Assembly (NCBI GenBank): GCA_043812795.1
Contig: JBDRLU010000002.1
Span: 1-64,000, forward strand
DNA from: JBDRLU01 sp043812795
GTDB taxonomy: Bacteria > Chloroflexota > Dehalococcoidia > Dehalococcoidales > UBA2162
DNA: 64,000 nt
Direction of reading: 5' to 3'
The notes under the pieces were generated by a model. It was given only the letters and a program-made list of their open reading frames with translations, had not been told where the DNA came from and did not search any database. Below, piece by piece: positions 25,312-34,560 of the stretch (positions are counted from its first letter, which is position 1; each line of letters opens with the position of its first letter). A program made the position numbers and the translations under genes.

Positions 25312-26283
25312 CTAGGTGAGATTCATCCTTTCCTTGACTTCCTTGATTGTTTCACGGGCAATAACCTGGGCTTTGCGGGCACCATCAGCCAGGACTTCGG
25401 TGACATATTCAGGCCGGGCAGCCAGGGCGTTCCTCCGTTCGCGGAAGGGGGCCAGGGTGGTGTTAATGCCTTCGGCCAGGCGCGTCTTGCATTCGACACA
25501 GCCGATTTTAGCGGCGCGGCACTGTACGCCGATAGTCTCCAGTTCGGCCGGCTCGAAATACTGATGCAGCCGGAAAATATTACAGATTTCCGGATGTCCC
25601 GGGTCGGTGCGGAGGCGGCGGGCTGGGTCGGTAACGGCGGTCATCACCCGCGCCCTGGTCTCCTCGGGGGAAAGCGATATCGGGATATCGTTATCGAGTT
25701 GTTTGCTCATTTTCTCTTTACCATCTAACCCCAGTATCAGCGGGAAAGGCGTCAGTTTGGCCTGCGGTTCAGGGAAGACCGGGCTGAAAAGGCTATTAAA
25801 GCGCCGGACTATCTCCCGGGCTAGTTCAAGATGAGGCAACTGGTCTTCGCCCACCGGCACGACCTCCGCCTTATACAATATAATGTCCGCCGTCATCAGC
25901 ACCGGGTAGCCGACCAGCCCGTAATTCACATTGTGAGGCTGGATTTTTACCTTGTCCTTGAAGGTCGGCACACGCAGGAGCCAGCTTAGCGGTGTAATCA
26001 TACTCAAATAGGTGTGCAGTTCCATTACCTCGGGCACCCGGGACTGGACGAAAATAATACTCCTTTCCGGATTAATCCCTGCCGCCAGCCAGTCGAGCGC
26101 CAGCTCGCGGATATTTGCCTGTAGTTGGCCGGTGTCCTCGAGAGAAGTCAGGGCGTGGACATCGACAATACAATAGATGCAATTGTATTCGTCCTGTAGT
26201 TTAACATAGTTTTGAATAGCCCCAAGGTAATTACCGATATGCTGACGGCCGGTGGGACGAGCACCGGAAAAAACACGTTTCAT
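25312..26283 (-). CDS. trpS: Tryptophanyl-tRNA synthetase
   Basis: The 323-residue class Ic synthetase has the first signature as RQHIGNYLGA and the second as EKMSKQ. It charges tRNA-Trp. A Cys-rich segment near the end (CRAAKIGCVECK) is typical of some TrpRS branches. It lies downstream of no visible T-box, unlike trpB2. Confidence 0.95.
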   Translation of the reverse strand: MKRVFSGARPTGRQHIGNYLGAIQNYVKLQDEYNCIYCIVDVHALTSLEDTGQLQANIRELALDWLAAGINPERSIIFVQSRVPEVMELHTYLSMITPLSWLLRVPTFKDKVKIQPHNVNYGLVGYPVLMTADIILYKAEVVPVGEDQLPHLELAREIVRRFNSLFSPVFPEPQAKLTPFPLILGLDGKEKMSKQLDNDIPISLSPEETRARVMTAVTDPARRLRTDPGHPEICNIFRLHQYFEPAELETIGVQCRAAKIGCVECKTRLAEGINTTLAPFRERRNALAARPEYVTEVLADGARKAQVIARETIKEVKERMNLT

Positions 26284-26321
26284 GCTGCTAATTTACCCTT
26301 GTGCAGTGTAGCACAAAAGTG

Positions 26322-26356
26322 GCGCTGGGGCAAGATGAATTGTGGTACCCCAGCGC
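26322..26356. terminator. Hairpin between trpS and the serpin gene
   Basis: GCGCTGGGG (26322-26330) pairs with CCCCAGCGC (26348-26356) around a 17-base loop. It sits in the divergent gap, without a strong T-run. Its role is uncertain. Confidence 0.4.
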
Positions 26357-26383
26357 GGACTAACCAAATTAGGTTGGCCTCGT

Positions 26384-26389
26384 TATAAT
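26384..26389 (+). promoter_or_regulatory. -10 element for the serpin gene
   Basis: A perfect TATAAT lies 33 bases before the serpin ATG. The -35 region is poor, and a small palindrome (CCAAATTAGGTTGG) overlaps the spacer. Confidence 0.45.
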
Positions 26390-26421
26390 AGATTGTAGAA
26401 TTATTCGGAGGGAGGCATAGA

Positions 26422-27699
26422 ATGAGAAAGGCGATATTACTCCTGCTGGTATCGGTGGTGTTATTCGGGTTATTAGGTTGCGGCCAGGCAGCCGCCGGCC
26501 AGGTGCTGCAATCGGATAAGCCGCGCGATACGTCGCCTGCGGTAGATGAAGCCGGCCTGGCAGCCCTGGTCGATGGTAATAACGCCTTTGCCTTCGATTT
26601 GTATCAGACATTAAGACAAGAGGGGGATAACCTGTTCTACTCGCCATATAGCATATCGGAAGCGCTGGCGATGACTTATGCCGGCGCTCGTGGTGAAACA
26701 GAGCAAGATATGGCTGCAGCTCTGGACTTTACACTTTCACAGCCACGTTTACATCCTGCCTTCAATAGCCTCGACCTTCAACTCGGGCAGCGCGGTCAGG
26801 GAGCTAAGGGTAAGGATGGAGAAGGCTTCCGGCTGCATGTGGTCAATGCCATCTGGGGACAGAAGGACTATGAGTTCCTGCCGTCTTTTCTCGATGTTCT
26901 GGCCCAAAACTACGGGGCCGGGTTGAGGATATTAGACTTCATTAATGAAACGGAACAATCGCGGTTGACTATCAACCAGTGGGTGAGCGACCAGACGGAG
27001 CAGAGGATTAAAGACCTGATACCACCGGGGGTAATTGACCGGCTGACGCGGCTCGTCCTGACCAACGCTATCTATTTCAATGCCGCCTGGCAGTACCCTT
27101 TTGAAAAGAATGCGACTTCTGATGGTGCATTCCAGCTTCTTAACGGCAGCGATGTCACGGTACCGATGATGAGACAGACCGAGTCGTTCCGCTATACGGC
27201 CGGTGACGGTTATCAGGCGGTGGAATTACCCTATGACGGGCAGGAACTTTCGATGGTGATATTGCTGCCTGAAGCGGGACAATTCGAAACTTTTGAGGCG
27301 TCGCTGGACTGGGCTCTGGTTAAAGAGGCCATCGGTGACCTGAAGGCGAATGAAGTGGCGCTGACCATGCCTAAATTCGAGTACGAGTCCAGCGTCGGTT
27401 TGAAAGATGCTCTCAGCACGCTGGGCATGGGGGTGGCTTTCACTCCCGATGCTGACTTTTCCGGTATGGATGGCCGACGTGACCTGCTGATTCAGGACGT
27501 GATTCATAAGGCTTTCATCTCGTTGGACGAAGCCGGCACTGAGGCGGCCGCGGCGACGGCTGTGGTCGTGGGGGTGACCTCGGCACCGGCGGAGATAGTC
27601 GAACTCAAAATCGACCGGCCTTTCGTTTACTTCATTCGTGACATACCTACCGGTAGCGTGATATTCGTCGGGCGCGTGCTGAATCCGGTGGGGAAATAG
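26422..27699 (+). CDS. Serpin-family protease inhibitor, lipoprotein
   Basis: The 425-residue protein has a signal with lipobox LLGC (Cys near residue 20), then a full serpin fold (NLFYSPYSISEALAMTYAGA; LVLTNAIYFNAAW; KIDRPFVYFIRD). The hinge DEAGTEAAAATA fits the inhibitory consensus of small residues. Counting from P17 puts P1 at Thr before Ser-Ala-Pro. It probably protects the cell surface from a serine protease with a small or hydrophobic P1 preference. GGAGGGAGG lies upstream of the ATG. Confidence 0.92.
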   Translation: MRKAILLLLVSVVLFGLLGCGQAAAGQVLQSDKPRDTSPAVDEAGLAALVDGNNAFAFDLYQTLRQEGDNLFYSPYSISEALAMTYAGARGETEQDMAAALDFTLSQPRLHPAFNSLDLQLGQRGQGAKGKDGEGFRLHVVNAIWGQKDYEFLPSFLDVLAQNYGAGLRILDFINETEQSRLTINQWVSDQTEQRIKDLIPPGVIDRLTRLVLTNAIYFNAAWQYPFEKNATSDGAFQLLNGSDVTVPMMRQTESFRYTAGDGYQAVELPYDGQELSMVILLPEAGQFETFEASLDWALVKEAIGDLKANEVALTMPKFEYESSVGLKDALSTLGMGVAFTPDADFSGMDGRRDLLIQDVIHKAFISLDEAGTEAAAATAVVVGVTSAPAEIVELKIDRPFVYFIRDIPTGSVIFVGRVLNPVGK

Positions 27700-27881
27700 A
27701 AAGATAGTCGATTGGGTCTCTGGCAACGCGATTATTTGTAACTCGCGTCGTGGGCATTTCCCTGAAGCTCGACATCTCCCCTGACCTTTTTCCTGGAAGA
27801 AGAGGGGAAAAGAGAATAAGTCCCGAAGCTTCGGGACTTCTGACAACTCCTATTCTCTACCAGAGAGGGGAGTAAATTAAT

Positions 27882-27912
27882 AAAAGAGGGGGCAGTATTG
27901 CCTCCTCCTTTT
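27882..27912. terminator. Bidirectional terminator between serpin and argS genes
   Basis: AAAAGAGGGGGCA and TGCCTCCTCCTTTT form a stem with A/T runs on both sides, between two convergent genes. The rest of 27700-27972 holds repeat material: the palindrome GTCCCGAAGCTTCGGGAC near 27822-27839 and a CCCCTTCCCTCAGGGAAGGGG unit near 27923-27943. It has no gene. Confidence 0.7.
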
Positions 27913-27972
27913 AAGACTATTTCCCCTTCCCTCAGGGAAGGGGACTAAGGGGATGGGTACCTTAAAATAACC

Positions 27973-29646
27973 TTACATCTTGTCCGGGGCGGTCATGCCC
28001 ATGAGGCGCAGGGTACGTGCCAGGACGATTTTAGCGGCCTCCACCAGCTTGAGGCGGGCCCTGGTTATGGTTTCATCGTCGGAGACGACCCGGCAGTCCT
28101 TGTAGAAGCTGTGGAAGGCGGTTGCCATGTCCTGGGCATAGTAAGTCAGGTGGTGAGGTTCCAGCGCCACGGCCACCCGTTCCACGAGTTCCGGCAGGAG
28201 GACGAGCTTGCGGATGAGGGCCAGTTCCGGCTCGCTGGCCAGCAAAGAAATATCTCCGTCGGCATAATTAATTTTTCTCTCTTTGGCCAGGCGGAGAATG
28301 CTGGCGATGCGGGCGTGGGCGTACTGGACGTAATAGACCGGGTTATCGGCCGATTGTTTCTTGGCCAGTTCGAGGTCGAAGTCCATCTGGCTGTCCGCCG
28401 AGCGGGAGAGGAAGAAGAAACGGCAGGCATCGGTGCCGACTTCTTCGGCCACCTCGCGTAACGTGATAATATCACCGCTGCGCTTGGAGACACGGACGAG
28501 TTCTTCACCGCGCTTCAGCGTCACCATCTGTGAAATAAGTATCTTGAGCCGCTCCGGGTTGATGCCGAGAGCACCGACCACGGCTTTCATACGGGGCACA
28601 TGGCCCTGGTGGTCGGCACCCCAGATATCGATGACCTTGTCGAATTTGCGTTCGACGAATTTATTGTAGTGATAGGCGATATCGGCGCCGAAGTAGGTCG
28701 GCGTGCCGTCGCCGCGGATGACGACGTTGTCTTTATCTTCGCCGAGGGCGGTCGAGACAAACCAGGTGGCATCTTCTTTTTCGGAGATAAAACCGCTCTG
28801 GCGCAGGAGCGACATTACCGTCTGAAATTCTCCTTTTTCATATAGAGTCTTCTCGCTGAACCAGACATCAAAGGTCACACCGAGGAGAGCGAGGTCGTTT
28901 TTAATTTGTTCCAGCATTTTGCTGACGCCAAGCTGGCCGATTTGAGCGATGGCTTCCGCCTCGGGCATCTCCAGGAAGGTCTTACCTTTTTCGGCGATAA
29001 TTTCTTGGGCCAGGTCGATGAGGTAGGGACCGACGTAGCCTTCTGCCGGCATTTCGGCCTCGACGCCTGAGCTCTGCTTATAACGGGCATAGAGCGACTG
29101 GTAGAAGGCGTTCATCTGGCCGCCGGCGTCGTTGATGTAATATTCCTTTTCGACTTTATTGCCGGCAGCGGCGAGCACGCTGGCCAGAGCGCTGCCGAGG
29201 ATAGCCCCCCGCCCGTGCCCCACATGGAGGGGGCCGGTGGGATTGACGCTAACAAATTCAATCTGGATGCGGCAGCCTTTGCCGAGGTCGATATTGCCGT
29301 AGTTCTCACCCGCCTGCAGGATAAAACCAACCTGGTCGGTGAGCCAGCCTGTTTTGAGAGTGAAATTGATGAAGCCGGGCGGCGCCGCCACCACGCTTTC
29401 GATTTCCGGCGAGGGGGTAATCAGTTCCACCAGGTCCTGGGCGATGGTCATCGGTTTGGTGCCGGTGGCACGGGCCAGTTTCAATGGAAAGCTGGAGGCA
29501 TAATCGCCGTGGTCGGCGTTTTGCGGGCGTTCGATAAAAGCCTCCGGCAAAGCTACCGCCGGCAGCTTGCCCGCCTGCTGGGCTTTCTGGGCGGCTTCCA
29601 TCAACTGTGCCGCCAGCCTCTGTTTCAATTCTAATACGTCGCTCAT
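27973..29646 (-). CDS. argS: Arginyl-tRNA synthetase
   Basis: The 557-residue class I enzyme has the HIGH motif as PTGPLHVGHGRGA and the usual KMSKS-less ArgRS C-terminal part (KRSGDIITLREV). An N-terminal Add-1 domain and a C-terminal DALR anticodon domain ending LMGMTAP are present. It charges tRNA-Arg. Confidence 0.95.
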   Translation of the reverse strand: MSDVLELKQRLAAQLMEAAQKAQQAGKLPAVALPEAFIERPQNADHGDYASSFPLKLARATGTKPMTIAQDLVELITPSPEIESVVAAPPGFINFTLKTGWLTDQVGFILQAGENYGNIDLGKGCRIQIEFVSVNPTGPLHVGHGRGAILGSALASVLAAAGNKVEKEYYINDAGGQMNAFYQSLYARYKQSSGVEAEMPAEGYVGPYLIDLAQEIIAEKGKTFLEMPEAEAIAQIGQLGVSKMLEQIKNDLALLGVTFDVWFSEKTLYEKGEFQTVMSLLRQSGFISEKEDATWFVSTALGEDKDNVVIRGDGTPTYFGADIAYHYNKFVERKFDKVIDIWGADHQGHVPRMKAVVGALGINPERLKILISQMVTLKRGEELVRVSKRSGDIITLREVAEEVGTDACRFFFLSRSADSQMDFDLELAKKQSADNPVYYVQYAHARIASILRLAKERKINYADGDISLLASEPELALIRKLVLLPELVERVAVALEPHHLTYYAQDMATAFHSFYKDCRVVSDDETITRARLKLVEAAKIVLARTLRLMGMTAPDKM

Positions 29647-29680
29647 TTTGTCTTCACAATTCTAAGAGGTTGTTTAGTGA

Positions 29681-29772
29681 TGTCATTCTGAAGGAGGACG
29701 CTGAAGGCGGACGACTGAACGAATCCGTACTTCCACGTAGGGAACGGATTCTTCGCTTTGCTCAGAATGACA
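29681..29772. repeat. Palindromic repeat with 11-bp terminal arms
   Basis: TGTCATTCTGA at the left matches TCAGAATGACA at the right, with inner arms GAATCCGT/ACGGATTC. AGGTTGTTTA lies just to the left, as in the element at 1750. Related copies are at 8934-9011 and 33598-33629. Nothing coding was seen in 29647-29887. Confidence 0.7.
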
Positions 29773-29887
29773 ATTGATATGCTACACCCTCTATTCTAAA
29801 GTAGTTGACTCACGAATTATAGCATATTCAGGAGAGGAAAATACTGTTCATCATTTCTTCGTACCCTGTTCCCCAAAGTGTGCTATT

Positions 29888-30922
29888 TCACTTGACTAGG
29901 CAACTAAACTCATTATATCGGTCACGCAGCCGTTTTGAGAGTTTGCGGGAGTCTAAGTAAACGGGATCAGCGATTAATAGCGACACACGAATAACACCTA
30001 CGTCTGCGTACTGTTTATTTAAGACTGATTGCACGTACTCCTGTCGTGGTTCTTTGTGCATATTTACTGGAATGAGTGGAGGATACTTTTGCTCATATGC
30101 TTTAAAAGCGTTTGAGCTTTTCTGTAAGGCGCTGTGTAGTTGACTCATGCGTTCGTATCCAACTGCCCGTAATTCTTCTATAAGCTCTGAAATGCTTCTA
30201 GGCTCGGAATGAGTTCTATCGGGGTATGTTTTCTGAAGGTAAGCAGACAAAGTGTCAAGATTGATTTCCTCAGATTCAATATCTTTTAGCCGTTCTGCTT
30301 TTCCTACAGCTGCTTCTCGTGCTTCCTGACTGGAACGGAAGAACAATTCAAAGTGGCTGTCTGCAAGGTAAAATAGTGCGCTAAGTGCGTTGAAGTCTTT
30401 TCTCAGAGAAGATGGAATGGCGTTTGGTGACTTGTAATCGAGGTAGTGGGATACCGTTGCCCATGCATGCATAGCAATTGTTCTTACTTGGATTTCAAAC
30501 TTTAGCCTCTTCAGGTCATCGTATCGCGGGCCGCTACAACTTTCTGGTAGAGTGCAGACATAATGAACTGAGAAATAGCCAAATGCATCTTCAGGCTTCG
30601 CGCTAATTTTATCATCCTTAGTTTGGACGCTAAAATTCGATTCGATGAGTTCGTCTATACGCCGAAGGTCAGACAGGAATAGACATATTACGCGAACACC
30701 GCATATGTCGAGAATGGTGTCGAAGGGTGATTCGCTTTCTTGGCGGGATATCTTCTCAATAAAAGACTCGAAAGGTTTAATTCGGGAGCTGATATCATGT
30801 AAAGGGATGTGTTGCTCTTGTAGGCATCGTTCCAGAATAAAGGTGGCCTCGCCTTTAAGTCGCTCATACCGTGGTCTCCTTTGCTCATATTCTTTATGCA
30901 AAACTGTCACGTTTATATTCAT
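29888..30922 (-). CDS. RelA/SpoT-domain protein with long C-terminal extension
   Basis: Residues 40-190 of 344 form a (p)ppGpp-synthetase-like nucleotidyltransferase domain. The motifs are DICGVRVICLF, YFSVHYVC and FEIQVRTIAMHAWATVSHYL, and they keep the Tyr, His and metal-binding Asp/Glu of active synthetases. There is no hydrolase domain. The last 130 residues are not recognised and could regulate it or bind a partner. ATG 30922 follows a GAAAGGAGG and GAGGTGG pair. The gene is AT-richer than recG and argS, suggesting transfer. It could be a small alarmone synthetase or a toxin-type (ToxSAS) enzyme. Confidence 0.75.
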   Translation of the reverse strand: MNINVTVLHKEYEQRRPRYERLKGEATFILERCLQEQHIPLHDISSRIKPFESFIEKISRQESESPFDTILDICGVRVICLFLSDLRRIDELIESNFSVQTKDDKISAKPEDAFGYFSVHYVCTLPESCSGPRYDDLKRLKFEIQVRTIAMHAWATVSHYLDYKSPNAIPSSLRKDFNALSALFYLADSHFELFFRSSQEAREAAVGKAERLKDIESEEINLDTLSAYLQKTYPDRTHSEPRSISELIEELRAVGYERMSQLHSALQKSSNAFKAYEQKYPPLIPVNMHKEPRQEYVQSVLNKQYADVGVIRVSLLIADPVYLDSRKLSKRLRDRYNEFSCLVK

Positions 30923-30972
30923 AACCACCTCCCTCCTTTCTTCTTAGGTGAACAGTATGCCCAGCCTATATT

Positions 30973-33432
30973 TTAGCTCCACTCGGCCGCTTCCGGCCAG
31001 ACGCGGGCCAGTTCTTTAATAAGGAGAGCATGTTCCGGTTTTTTCAGATTGGGGTCTTCCTCGAAGAGACGGGTGGCCTCGTTGCGGGCAAGCTCTAAGA
31101 TAGCGACGTCGCTAAGTTTGGCCATGCGTAAATCGGGCAGGCCGCTCTGGCGGGTGCCGAAAAATTCCCCGGGGCCACGCAGCCGTAAATCTTCCTCGGC
31201 TAATTTGAAGCCGTCGTGGACTTTTTCGATGATATCGAGACGCTCCCGTCCGATTTCAGAGGGGTGCTCGGCCAGCAACATACAGTAGCTTTGCTCCGGC
31301 CCCCGCCCCACCCGGCCGCGGAACTGGTGCAACTGGGACAGGCCGAAGCGGTCGGCACTTTCCACCATCATGACGGTAGCATTGGGAATATCGATGCCGA
31401 CCTCGATGACAGGCGTGGCTACCAGAATGTGCATCTCGCCGGCACGGAACTGCCGCATCACGTCGTCTTTCTCCACGGCGGACATCCGTCCGTGTATTAA
31501 GCCGAGCCGCAGGTCGGGGAAAACTTCCCGGGATAATCGTTCGTATTCGGCGATGGCAGCGCGGGCCTGGATGGCCTCGGACTCCTCGACCAGCGGACAG
31601 AGGATAAAAGCCTGCCGACCTTCGGCAATCTGGCGGCGGATGAAAGCATAGGCACTTTCCCGCTGCTCCGGCCTGAGCCACCTGGTCTTTATTATCTGCC
31701 TCCCCGGCGGAAGCTGGTCGAGGACAGACAGGTCGAGGTCGCCGTACAGCGTCAGCGCCAGGGTACGGGGGATGGGGGTGGCCGTCATTACCAGGACGTG
31801 CGGGTTAAAACCCTTCTGTCGCAGGGCAGAACGCTGTGTCACGCCGAAACGGTGCTGCTCGTCCACCACAGCCAGACCCAGCTTCGGAAATTCGACATCC
31901 TCTTGAATAAGGGCGTGGGTGCCGATTAATAAATCGATTTTGCCGTCCAGCAGGCACTGCTGCAGTATCTGTTTTCGGGATTGTTTAATATCGCCGGTGA
32001 GGAGGGCGACGGTCAAGGGGCGGGGTAAAATCCCGGAATAGCTGCGGAGGCAGTCCTCTTCTTGCTCTAGCCGGCCGGCTCTCTCGAGTAGCTGGCTGAT
32101 GGTAGCAAAATGCTGCTCGGCGAGAATTTCAGTCGGGGCCATGAAAGCCCCCTGGTAGCCGTTGGCGGCGGCCATCAGCAGTCCGGCGGTGGCGACCACC
32201 GTCTTACCGCTGCCGACATCGCCCTGCAGCAAGCGGGACATTGCCCGCGGTCTCTTCAAGTCGGACATCAGCTCGTTCAGCACTTTTTGCTGTGCCGGAG
32301 TTAAGGAGAAGGGCAGGGAGTGGATAAATTTGTCGAAGATGGCGGGGTGAAGGGTAAGGGGGTGGCCCGGCTGGCCCTCCTGCCAGCTCCGTTTTTTGCT
32401 CATTACGCCCAGTTGCAGGATAAAAAGCTCATCGAAAGCGAGGCGGATTCTTGCCCGCTGGCGTATCTCATCGTTTTCGGGAAAATGTGCCTGGCTGATA
32501 GCCTGCGGCAAGTCAAGTAACTTCTGTCTGTCTTTCAAGGCGGGCGGGAGAAAATCGCTCAACTGTCCGGCCCAACCGTCGACGGCCTCTTTCATTAGTT
32601 TTCTGACCTGGCGGGGGTAGAGCCCCTGGGTGAGGGGATATAACGGTACCAGCCGTCCGGCATGGACCAGTTCCTGGTCTTCAAAGAATTCCCATTCCGG
32701 CGACTCGAAGACGTAGCGCCCTTTGAAAACCCCGACTCGCCCGCTGAGGATTATCCGGCTATTGGTGGTCAGTCTTTTGACTAAATACGGGTTATTAAAC
32801 CAGACGACGCGGACGTTCCCGGTCTCATCACCGACGGTGGCCTCGGTGCTGCGGCGGCGACCGCCCAGCCGGATTTCGTGTGCCTCCCATACATTAGCCA
32901 CGATGGTCTCTTCCTTGCCTTCGGTAAGCTGCGAGATAGTCTTCCGCTGGCTGTAGTCGAGGTGGCGGTTGGGGAAGAAATAGAGCATATCCCGAATTGT
33001 CCGTACGCCCAGTTTATTGAATTTCCCGGCCAGGCTGGTGCTGATGCCTTTAACAGCAGTAATCGGGGAGTTAATCGACTGGGTCGGTGTTATCTTTTTA
33101 ACCGGCCGTTTGAGGGTAGATGAACGTGGGATAGGTCGGGAACCGGTTGTCTTTTCTTTGCTTTCATCGCCTCGTTCCGCCTCGGTCAGGAAAGTGAGCA
33201 CGCTCTCTATCCAGTCGCGGCGTTGCTCTCTGGTCAATCCCGCATAGTTGGACTGGGCTAAGCCCAGCTTCTTGAAGCGCGCGAGCAAACGCGGCCGGGT
33301 GATGCTTCCGGCGGCGCCCGCCGCCCAGTTGTGGAGAAATCTGTCCAGGCCACCCATAACGGCGGCATCGGTATAGTCCTTTTTGCCTTCTAGCTCGAGG
33401 ATTTTGCGTAGCGCTTCGGTATTTAACGGCAA
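30973..33432 (-). CDS. recG: ATP-dependent DNA helicase RecG
   Basis: The 819-residue protein has an extra N-terminal stretch of about 120 residues, then the wedge/OB domain and two RecA-like motor domains. The motifs are Walker A (GDVGSGKT), DEQH box, TATPIPRTLALT and QFRGRVGRG. It remodels stalled forks and junctions. The length is about 120 aa above the common RecG length, because of the N-terminal domain. Confidence 0.95.
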   Translation of the reverse strand: MPLNTEALRKILELEGKKDYTDAAVMGGLDRFLHNWAAGAAGSITRPRLLARFKKLGLAQSNYAGLTREQRRDWIESVLTFLTEAERGDESKEKTTGSRPIPRSSTLKRPVKKITPTQSINSPITAVKGISTSLAGKFNKLGVRTIRDMLYFFPNRHLDYSQRKTISQLTEGKEETIVANVWEAHEIRLGGRRRSTEATVGDETGNVRVVWFNNPYLVKRLTTNSRIILSGRVGVFKGRYVFESPEWEFFEDQELVHAGRLVPLYPLTQGLYPRQVRKLMKEAVDGWAGQLSDFLPPALKDRQKLLDLPQAISQAHFPENDEIRQRARIRLAFDELFILQLGVMSKKRSWQEGQPGHPLTLHPAIFDKFIHSLPFSLTPAQQKVLNELMSDLKRPRAMSRLLQGDVGSGKTVVATAGLLMAAANGYQGAFMAPTEILAEQHFATISQLLERAGRLEQEEDCLRSYSGILPRPLTVALLTGDIKQSRKQILQQCLLDGKIDLLIGTHALIQEDVEFPKLGLAVVDEQHRFGVTQRSALRQKGFNPHVLVMTATPIPRTLALTLYGDLDLSVLDQLPPGRQIIKTRWLRPEQRESAYAFIRRQIAEGRQAFILCPLVEESEAIQARAAIAEYERLSREVFPDLRLGLIHGRMSAVEKDDVMRQFRAGEMHILVATPVIEVGIDIPNATVMMVESADRFGLSQLHQFRGRVGRGPEQSYCMLLAEHPSEIGRERLDIIEKVHDGFKLAEEDLRLRGPGEFFGTRQSGLPDLRMAKLSDVAILELARNEATRLFEEDPNLKKPEHALLIKELARVWPEAAEWS

Positions 33433-33481
33433 GACCCGGCTCCATTATTGGGGTTAATACTCATAGGGTTATTTTACCCGC

Positions 33482-33629
33482 TCGTGGTGAGCTTGTCGAA
33501 CCACGAGTTATCCCTTCGACAGGCTCAGGGTGACCGGGCTATATTAAGACTTGAGCGAGCGAAGTCGGATATTTTTGTCGCCGTTCCCTGGTGGTGAATA
33601 CGGATTCTTCGCTACACTCAGAATGACAG
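33482..33629. repeat. Two adjacent intergenic repeats
   Basis: 33482-33534 is an inverse copy of the TTCGACA-type repeat (TGGTGAGCTTGTCGAACCA...CCTTCGACAGGCTCAGGG). 33598-33629 is a half-copy of the GGATTCTTCG/TCAGAATGACA repeat with a degenerate left arm. Together they fill the recG-degV gap. Confidence 0.7.
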
Positions 33630-33639
33630 TTTGCTGTCT

Positions 33640-34479
33640 TTACTCGCCCTCGAGGAAACTGAGGGCCATTGCTCCGGGGCCGCCGTGCGTTCCCAGCACC
33701 GGGCTTACCGTTGACCGGTAGATACGCTCTTTAGGGAAGAACTGAGTTAAACGCTCGACCAGCTGGTCGGCGGCTTCCGGGTTAGTCGTGTGTTCTACGG
33801 CCAGCTCCTCGACTTTGGGAGAGGAGGCAATCACATTATAGAGATAATCGATACCGGCGATTAAGGAGCGTACCCGGGTAAGCGGGGCCATCTCACCATC
33901 TTTTATCGTCAGTATGGGTTTGACGGATAACAGCGAGCCCAGCAGTCCCTGTGCCTTGCCGATACGCCCTCCCTTAGCCAGGTATTTCAGTGTATCGAAG
34001 TAAGCGACAAAATGGGCCCGGTTCATCACCCGTTGCACATAATCAACTATCTCGTCGAGCTTAGCTCCGCTCTGGGCCATCTTGGCGGCGTTAATGACGA
34101 TTAGCCCTAACCCCATGGCTACCGTGCGTGAATCAATGACTTCGATGCGGCATTTTTTGGTTACCAGGCTCTTGGCGCTTAAGGCCGACTGATAAGTGCC
34201 GCTCAGCCGGCTTGACACCGTGACGGTAAGTATCTGGTCGGTTTCCTCGGCTAACTTGTTATACACGTCGGCAAAGGCAGCGGGAGAAGGCTGGGTGGTC
34301 GTCGGCCAGATACTGTCGTGGGCCAGCCTGTCATAAAACTTATCCGTGGTGATGGTGACGCGGTCGAGAAAAGACTCATGACCAAAAAGAACGGTCAACG
34401 GTACCACGGTAACGGCCAGCTTTTGCGCCAGGTCGCTGGTGATATCGGACAAACTATCGGTAACAACCTTGACTGTCAT
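33640..34479 (-). CDS. DegV/FakB-type fatty acid-binding protein
   Basis: The 279-residue protein has the DegV fold, with VVTDSLSDIT at the start, TVSSRLSGTYQSA and LKYLAKGGRIGKAQGLLG. The family presents a fatty acid to the kinase FakA. The gene directly follows the fakA-like locus, which supports that partnership. No transmembrane segment is seen. Confidence 0.9.
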   Translation of the reverse strand: MTVKVVTDSLSDITSDLAQKLAVTVVPLTVLFGHESFLDRVTITTDKFYDRLAHDSIWPTTTQPSPAAFADVYNKLAEETDQILTVTVSSRLSGTYQSALSAKSLVTKKCRIEVIDSRTVAMGLGLIVINAAKMAQSGAKLDEIVDYVQRVMNRAHFVAYFDTLKYLAKGGRIGKAQGLLGSLLSVKPILTIKDGEMAPLTRVRSLIAGIDYLYNVIASSPKVEELAVEHTTNPEAADQLVERLTQFFPKERIYRSTVSPVLGTHGGPGAMALSFLEGE

Positions 34480-34560
34480 GGCGTTGGTCCTCCCCGATTT
34501 CTCATTTTTAGCTTAAACTATTTCCCGCCCTTATATATTCCACCGAATATTGTTCGGTAT

